From the NCBI GenBank assembly GCA_963556495.2, contig OY747710.1:23873500-23937499 (forward strand): DNA of 64,000 nt, written 5' to 3'. The notes under the pieces are model-generated. The model ran no database searches and was not told where the DNA came from. It saw only the letters and a list, made by a program, of their open reading frames with translations. The stretch's first letter is position 1, and each line of letters starts with the position of its first letter. Made by a program: the position numbers and the translations under genes. Below are positions 57,600-64,000 of this stretch, piece by piece. The stretch comes from Valencia hispanica. Taxonomy: Eukaryota > Chordata > Actinopteri > Cyprinodontiformes > Valenciidae.

Positions 57600-60500
57600 A
57601 AGAAACACTTCAAACCCAAATATCCCACATAAACAAGATGAAGAGAGCAAAAAATAAAAAATCTTCTTGCATAATCTTATACATAGCCCAAACATACAAT
57701 TAACATTCTCAAACTTTGTATATATTGTTTTGAACAAAATATTGCAATGATGAAATGTCAACTTAGTTTTTTTTATTCTTTAAAATGAAAAAAAAAAGGT
57801 CTGAATAACAACGTTCTGCTTGTTTTTGGTTAAATAATAGACCACATTTAAAAATAGCTAATTTTGAACTTAATTCTGAGCTGTTATGAGATTTTTAAAA
57901 GATGTTTCTAGGACAATTCTTTCAGGCATACAAATGTGTGTGTCGTCTGCCACGTTGAGACATTAACTTTGTGTAGACAACTGCTAAATCATTACTAGGA
58001 AGTGTAAAAACACTCATCCAGCATTGGAGCCTTCCAGGGCCTCTGAGGTGCAGTGATTGTTGGGGAATTTGATCCCGTCAAGCTCCTCACCCCTTAAAGA
58101 TATTGGAATGCAATGTCAGCTTTTCTTTTTTAGAACACACTACATTCATCACTTCTTTGTTCTAGATTTTAAAAACCTATGAAAAGATGCTTGGACAACA
58201 CTTGCATAGAAATTTGTGATGTCATCTTTATACATTTGGACATTAAAATTTGTGCAGACATCTAGTAAACCAATACTAATATAACAATATGAAGCAAAAC
58301 AAAACTGGTCCAAGAAGAGGATTGTGGGACCCCTACAGGACAGTCAAGATAAAAGGATTTGGTCCTGCCACAGAAATTCATAGCTTTTTGTTATAAAAAT
58401 ATATTCCTAATTGAAATAATAGCTTTTCCTAAAAAATTAAAGTGACTCTATTTAGATAAATAAATGCCTTTATTAAATCTAAAACCATAGAAAGATTACA
58501 TAGACACAAATGCCCTTATCAATCCAACATTAGACTTTTTCAATACTAAATTTCTGTTTTTACAGCAAAACATTGATAACATGAAACCTTAATCACCAAT
58601 GACTATTTAAACGCTTCCTAAAAAAGCAAGTGTGTTTGCAAAAAGGATGCTGCATGTTTCCACCTTTGAAAGACAGGAAGTGTTTTTTCTTCTTATCCTG
58701 TGGTTTAAGAGTAACGGAAAAACTGAAGTGAACTGATTAGCAACACACTACAGCTTTGTGTACATGTAAAAAAGTAAAGGACTGAAACAAGAGCCACACA
58801 GCTGATTAATCTGAACCTACAACCTTTATTGGACTGGTTAAGGTGAGCAGATTTCAGAGTCAGGAAAGGGAGAAGGTGAAGAATGGTGGAGCATATTCAT
58901 CAGAGAGGAAGTGAGTTGAAAAAGGAAGGAGAGTCTAAAGGTCGATGGGAGCAAAAAGAGAGTGGGCAGCGGCACTTTCTCTGTGCAGAGCCATGGAGCC
59001 AACAGTATTAACGGGTCTCTGAAAGGCTTTTCACACTTGTTTGAGATCTGCTGGGGATCCTCACGGATGATCCCATCCTCAAGAGGCGGAGAGGGAGACA
59101 GCTCCCAGTGAGTGAAGCTGCAGACTTGGCCACATGACTGTAAAAATCTGGAGAAACTCACAGTTGATGACAGTGACAGGGATGGAATAGCATTTTGTAG
59201 GTGTTGAAAGTCATTTTCCTTTAAAGTGAAGCATTGGGAGTCTTTTCTTTTTTCCAGTCCCACTTTATTCTATGTTTCCACTCATTTTGTGGGCATTGTT
59301 CATCTACAACTACTTTACAGTTGATCCTATTGAACTCCATCATTTATTAAGAATTTAATTGCAAATGTGAATGCAAAGTCCTTTTGCATCTTCAGTGAGC
59401 ATAAAACTCTGGGAAGATTCTGGAAACAAAACTGGACTAATTTCCAGACATTTCTGAGTTTGGAAGACCAAATAAAAGGGGTGTATACGGCTTTAGGTTG
59501 GCTAATTGAGCAATAGGTGGGAAGACACACATTCTTTATCCTGTAACTCACAGAGGTGATAATACAGAAAGTATTCACATTTACACATTAATGTTCAGGC
59601 TTGGAGCAAGAGGATTAGAGATGCACCGGTCAGAATTTCATGGCTGTTCTGTTATCTGACTTTTGAAAAGCTCTTAGTTATCGATTTTAAAATGATTAGC
59701 TTTTTAGCTATAACATAAAAGGATGAAATAATATTTTTCTCCTGAAATGGTGCAGTGATTTGTGTTTAGGAAACCAGGTCTGACCAGCAATAGTATATGA
59801 TAAAACCTGAAAATGATATTCTTCCAACTTTTTGTGGTAATAAATGGAATAGTGTATCAAACACGAGTACTTTTTTGGACTTTGTTTTGTTTATTGGACC
59901 AAGAACCCAACAGGATCAGGATCTACGCCAGACATGATCAAAATGACTAAGTGTGTCACCAACAAGGGTTATTTTACAAAAATAGCAAGGTTTGCAAGTT
60001 TTCCCTAGAGAATCTAGATCCTTACCTTGAGATTTCCAAAAGGATTTCAGCATTGCCAAATCCCACATGTTCTGTAACATGTTCAAGGCTCAAAAGCATA
60101 AGGAACTTTGCAGCAATATGTTCAGCCTTCCTGTTATCTGCTGAAAGTCTTGCTCTTTATGCCAGGCTAAATGAGCCGTCTCCAGACGTCATGGACAACC
60201 CTGCTTCTTCTAAATATCTCCTAACATATCTGTGCTTCTTCTGACTATGAATTTAAATGCCTCACTGATGCAGCATATACGTAACTTTAAGTCCGTCTGA
60301 TATGGCATGTGCCCTGATTGGAAAAACCTTTTGGATTTTGGAGTTTCTGTCTGGTCAGGAAGCTGGTTCTCTCTAATGAGAAGGAAGAAGCAAGGAGGTA
60401 TATGCAGGACACTGGTGTAGTCTGGTGGTTAGGGCAATGAGAAGAAGTAAACAGCTGTGAAACCATGTAAATACACATAATTATCCCAAAGCCTTTGATT

Positions 60501-61571
60501 AAACTTCATGAGTTTATCAATGATTTGATTTACATATAACTGTTCCTACTCCCTATCAGTTTCTCCTCTTAACTCAGTACTCCATCCGGTAAAAAAGAAA
60601 TCACATTCCAGTGTTCAGCACATATACTGTTATGTTGCACCATTTTGGCTCAGTTTCCTCCATTTCTCAGGACTCATCTGCAGCTGTGCCCTCTGCTACA
60701 GCGAGGTGCAGCGCTTAAAGCAAATAAACAAAACAATTAAAAAACAAGCCCAAAAATTTCCATGCTAACTGTTCAGTAATATTGCCCCCTTGTTTTCCGT
60801 TAGTATAAGCATCCTCTATATTTTCCTTTCATTGCAGGTCTTACACGTCTGGTGTTAAAGTGCAAGATTTAGGCTGCTTAAATCACATTCCTGTTATCGC
60901 TATACAATTATATAACACACTGACACCTCTCTATTAGCAACAAATCTTTGCATGAACTGATATATAGAAATATTAATCTTTACTTAATGCTAAATGCTTG
61001 TGGCAAGTTCCTACGCTATGATAAAATATACTGGATCAGTTCACTGACAGTGGATTTCTAGAGGAAAACATACAAGAAGCTTCATATGAACGTTCCTTCC
61101 TTCTCTGATGTTTAATATCAGTCAACACTACAATGGAGCATCTGGTGTCGCGTAGCTGTTAAGTAGTCAGGGTTGTTTGGCTGGGTGCAACTAGGAGAGA
61201 ATTGGCATCCTCACTCCCTAAAAGGCTGAGGACAGGAGAAAGGGAGGATCGTTACACTAGAGAGGGGAAGTCAGTTTGTTTTAATTCTCCAACAACCACA
61301 ACAACAAAAAAATCCTCCTCAATATCCTCATACAAGAGAAATTGTTGTTTGCTGCAAAATAGTTATTATAAAGTTAATGGAAGGGATAGCTGTTTGGAAC
61401 CAGTTTTGATTCCAGTTCCATCGACATGATAAAACCAAAATCCCCAACCGCCCCAAAGTACAGGTAGACACACACCACACTCACATACCACCACCACACC
61501 TCCGGCATTTGTCCTACTGTTCCAATTGGTCAGGGAGCTGTCTGTTGGAATGTCCGCAGTTAGGGGAACCA
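57600..61571 (-). other. s100a1-chrnb2 interval, including possible chrnb2 3' UTR
   Basis: No coding exon was recognised on either strand. Since chrnb2 ends at 61572 on the minus strand, its 3' UTR must start here. Minus-strand AATAAA hexamers include one at 58825-58830, which would imply a 2.7-kb UTR; nearer ones (for example about 59887) would give a shorter one. The 141-residue minus frame at 58838-59263 lacks a known domain. Confidence 0.35.
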
Positions 61572-61721
61572 TCAGCCCGGTGTGTTGATGGTTTTCACTG
61601 TGTAATTCTGGAAGAGGGGCTGCATGAACATGCCCACAGTGCCGAACACGCACACAAACACAAAGATCCAGAGAAAGAGGCGATCGATCACCATAGCAAC
61701 GTACTTCCAGTCCTCACTCAC
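61572..61721 (-). CDS. chrnb2: Neuronal nicotinic acetylcholine receptor beta-2, last exon
   Basis: Only the final coding exon lies in the window. After an acceptor (complement GATCCACAG, then the exon) it reads [20 protein letters not shown], continues through [16 protein letters not shown] and ends [12 protein letters not shown] with a TGA stop. This is the post-loop amphipathic helix and fourth membrane segment of a pentameric ligand-gated channel. The block is nearly identical to human CHRNB2 as recalled (FGTIGMFLQPLFQNY); beta-4 ends differently (LPPLFQ). The beta-2 subunit assembles with alpha-4 and others into neuronal cation channels. The 50-codon exon matches the family's usual last exon. 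Upstream exons would lie beyond 64000; the visible intron holds a compound microsatellite and a complete Tc1. Fish often have two chrnb2 copies; which one this is cannot be told. Confidence 0.92.
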   Translation of the reverse strand: MSEDWKYVAMVIDRLFLWIFVFVCVFGTVGMFMQPLFQNYTVKTINTPG

Positions 61722-61921
61722 CTGTGGATCAGATGGGAAGGGGGAGGGAACATTAAAAAGATATAAGGGATGGAGTAGCCAGAAAGATAAATATCAGCAA
61801 TGTACAGTGAGAAGATAAATGTGTTAATTATGTAGAGTATCATGTGCTGTTTAACAGTTTTCAGTGATTTTCATATAAAAAATAACATTCGTAATTAAGT
61901 ATAAAATGCTAAACAGGCTTT

Positions 61922-62206
<285 letters not shown>

Positions 62207-62328
62207 AAGAGACCAGAGCATTGACAGACAGATTCAGAAATATAAAAATTTCCCAATATTCTTATGTTGTCATGCCTTGAGGAAAGGACCCAAATGCAGA
62301 GCAGCGTTTAGAGCTGGACAGGCTCATA

Positions 62329-62538
62329 CAGTGGCTTGCAAAAGTATTCGGCCCCCTTGAACTTTTCCACATTTTGTCACATTACAGCCACAAACATGAA
62401 TCAATTTTATTGGAATTCCACGTGAAAGACCAATACAATGTGGTGTACACGTGAGAAGTGGAACGGAAATCATACATGATTCCAAACATTTTTTACAAAT
62501 AAATAACTGAAAAGTGGGGTGTGCGTAATTATTCAGCC
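62329..62538 (+). repeat. Tc1 terminal inverted repeat, right end of gene direction
   Basis: 210-base terminal repeat pairing with 63725-63933 in inverted orientation. It runs from CAGTGGCTTGC to ATTATTCAGCC. Confidence 0.92.
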
Positions 62539-62545
62539 TCCTGAG

Positions 62546-63565
62546 TCAATACTTTGTAGAACCACCTTTTGCTGCAATTCCAGCTGCCAGTCTTTTAGGG
62601 TATGTCTCTACCAGCTTTGCACATCTAGAGACTGAAATTCTCGCCCATTCTTCTTTGCAAAACAGCTCCAGCTCAGTCAGATTAGATGGACAGCGTTTGT
62701 GAACAGCAGTTTTCAGATCTTGCCACAGATTCTCGATTTGATTTAGATCTGGACTTTGACTGGGCCATTCTAACACATGGATATGTTTTGTTTTAAACCA
62801 TTCCATTGTTGCCCTGGCTTTATGTTTAGGGTCGTTGTCCTGCTGGAAGGTGAACCTCCGCCCCAGTCTCAAGTCTTTTGCAGACTCCAAGAGGTTTTCT
62901 TCCAAGATTGCCCTGTATTTGGCTCCATCCATCTTCCCATCAACTCTGAACAGCTTCCCTGTCCCTGCTGAAGAGAAGCACCCCCAGAGCATGATGCTGC
63001 CACCACCATATTTGACAGTGGGGATGGTGTGTTCAGAGTGATGTGCAGTGTTAGTTTTCCGCCACACGTAGCGTTTAGCATTTTGGCCAAAAAGTTCCAT
63101 TTTGGTCTCATCTGACCAGAGCACCTTCTTCCACATGTTTGCTGTGTCCCCCACATGGCTTGTGGCAAACTGCAAACGGGACTTCTTATGGTTTTCTTTT
63201 AACAATGGCTTTCTTCTTGCCATTCTTCCATAAAGGCCAACTTTATGCAGTGCACGACTAATAGTTGTCCTATGGACAGATTCCCCCACCTGAGCTGTAA
63301 ATCTATGCAGCTCCTCCAGAGTCACCATGGGCCTCTTGGCTGCATTTCTGATCAGCGCTCTCCTTGTTCGGCCTGTGAGTTTAGGTGGACGGCCTTGTCT
63401 TGGTAGGTTTACAGTTGTGCCATACTCCTTCCATTTCTGAATGATCGCTTGAACAGCGCTCCGTGGGATGTTCAAGGCTTGGGAAATCTTTTTGTAGCCT
63501 AAGCCTGCTTTAAATTTCTCAATAACTTTATCCCTGACCTGTCTGGTGTGTTCTTTGGACTTCAT
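62546..63565 (-). CDS. Tc1-family transposase, full length
   Basis: An open frame of 339 residues, the usual Tc1 transposase length. Residues 1-110 hold the two helix-turn-helix DNA-binding units, with the AT-hook-like GRPPKLTGR at 58-66. The catalytic domain has D152 (LWSDETKMEL), D243 (FQQDNDPKH) and E278 (SPDLNQIENLW), with 34 residues between the second Asp and Glu, so the DD34E triad is complete. The Gly-rich box KYGGGSIMLWGCFSS lies at 185-199. A departure from the common motif is Gln in place of Pro in LNPIENLW. The enzyme cuts the element ends and inserts them at TA. No frameshift or stop was seen, so activity is possible but unproven. Confidence 0.95.
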   Translation of the reverse strand: MKSKEHTRQVRDKVIEKFKAGLGYKKISQALNIPRSAVQAIIQKWKEYGTTVNLPRQGRPPKLTGRTRRALIRNAAKRPMVTLEELHRFTAQVGESVHRTTISRALHKVGLYGRMARRKPLLKENHKKSRLQFATSHVGDTANMWKKVLWSDETKMELFGQNAKRYVWRKTNTAHHSEHTIPTVKYGGGSIMLWGCFSSAGTGKLFRVDGKMDGAKYRAILEENLLESAKDLRLGRRFTFQQDNDPKHKARATMEWFKTKHIHVLEWPSQSPDLNQIENLWQDLKTAVHKRCPSNLTELELFCKEEWARISVSRCAKLVETYPKRLAAGIAAKGGSTKY

Positions 63566-63724
63566 GGTGTTGTTGCTCCCAACATTCTCTTAGACAACCT
63601 CTGAGGCCGTCACAGGGCAGCTGTATTTGTACTGACATTAGATTACACACAGTTGCACTCTATTTAATCATTAGCGCTCATCAGGCAATGTCTATGGGCA
63701 ACTGACTGCACTCAGACCAAAGGG

Positions 63725-63933
63725 GGCTGAATAATTACGCACACCCCACTTTTCAGTTATTTATTTGTAAAAAATGTTTGGAATCATGTATGATTTTCGT
63801 TCCACTTCTCACGTGTACACCACTTTGTATTGGTCTTTCACGTGGAATTCCAATAAAATGTATTCATGTTTGTGGCTGTAATGTGACAAAATGTGGAAAA
63901 GTTCAAGGGGGCCGAATACTTTATATACCACTG
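63725..63933 (-). repeat. Tc1 terminal inverted repeat, transposase 5' side
   Basis: 209-base partner of 62329-62538. It lies upstream of the transposase start codon and probably contains its promoter, as in other Tc1-like elements. Confidence 0.92.
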
Positions 63934-64000
63934 TATATATTAATTACGTCCCAACCAAGACTTGTGGAAGACGAAGATGACGACGAGGAAACGACGACGC

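Larger units (their letters stand above)
62329..63933 (-). mobile_element. Structurally complete Tc1/mariner transposon
   Basis: A 1605-base element flanked by TA on both sides (62327-62328 and 63934-63935), with terminal inverted repeats of about 210 bases and an uninterrupted transposase gene. Ends are CAGTGG...CCACTG. The inverted repeats agree over nearly their full length, differing mainly in the outermost 15 bases (CAGTGGCTTGCAAAAGTATT against CAGTGGTATATAAAGTATT). It sits in the last chrnb2 intron, in the same orientation as the gene. High repeat identity and an open transposase indicate a recent insertion. Confidence 0.93.

Noticed and set aside
58838..59263. 141-residue minus frame upstream of a minus-strand AATAAA
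   Set aside because: No recognisable domain, no splice sites; more likely chrnb2 3' UTR or spacer.

Overview
The window is nuclear DNA of a ray-finned (teleost) fish. It has vertebrate-type split genes with GT-AG introns, fish-type L2/Maui LINEs, Tc1 and PIF/Harbinger transposons, L2-tailed SINEs and long microsatellites. The genes I recognise form a compact version of the human 1q21 neighbourhood (LENEP, PBXIP1, S100 cluster, CHRNB2). The species cannot be fixed from the sequence alone.

Layout. 1-4 kb: a small single-exon gene that I identify as lenep (lens epithelial protein), then an AT-rich microsatellite and a Tc1 relic. 4.3-27.1 kb: pbxip1 on the + strand, with a non-coding first exon near 4.4 kb, ten coding exons from 9737 to 27069, and a predicted 870-residue product. 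Its 9.6-kb second coding intron holds two Harbinger relics and a nearly full-length L2 LINE. Its fourth coding intron holds a solo LTR with a clean target duplication. 28-33 kb: an L2 relic, a SINE-like relic and a Tc1 relic. 33-56 kb: three S100 calcium-binding protein genes, all on + and each with two coding exons; the third is s100a1. Between them lie Tc1 relics, a MITE inserted in a Tc1 relic, a SINE, a (TATC)40 repeat and another L2 relic. 56-64 kb: a Tc1 relic carrying a SINE, a long unannotated stretch that may include a chrnb2 3' UTR, the last coding exon of chrnb2 on the minus strand, a 283-bp compound GAAA/GACA repeat, and a structurally complete Tc1 element with an open 339-residue transposase.

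Function. The host genes do not form one pathway. LENEP is a lens epithelial protein, PBXIP1 a PBX- and microtubule-binding adaptor, the S100s are EF-hand calcium sensors, and CHRNB2 is a nicotinic receptor subunit; what they share is conserved synteny. I found no CRISPR array, operon-like system or unknown multi-gene cassette. The more unusual items are the fish lenep gene, the nested transposons, the solo LTR, the possibly active Tc1 copy, and a tryptophan-punctuated Lys/Glu region in Pbxip1. All splice sites and domains were read by eye; homology calls rest on recalled family sequences, not searches.
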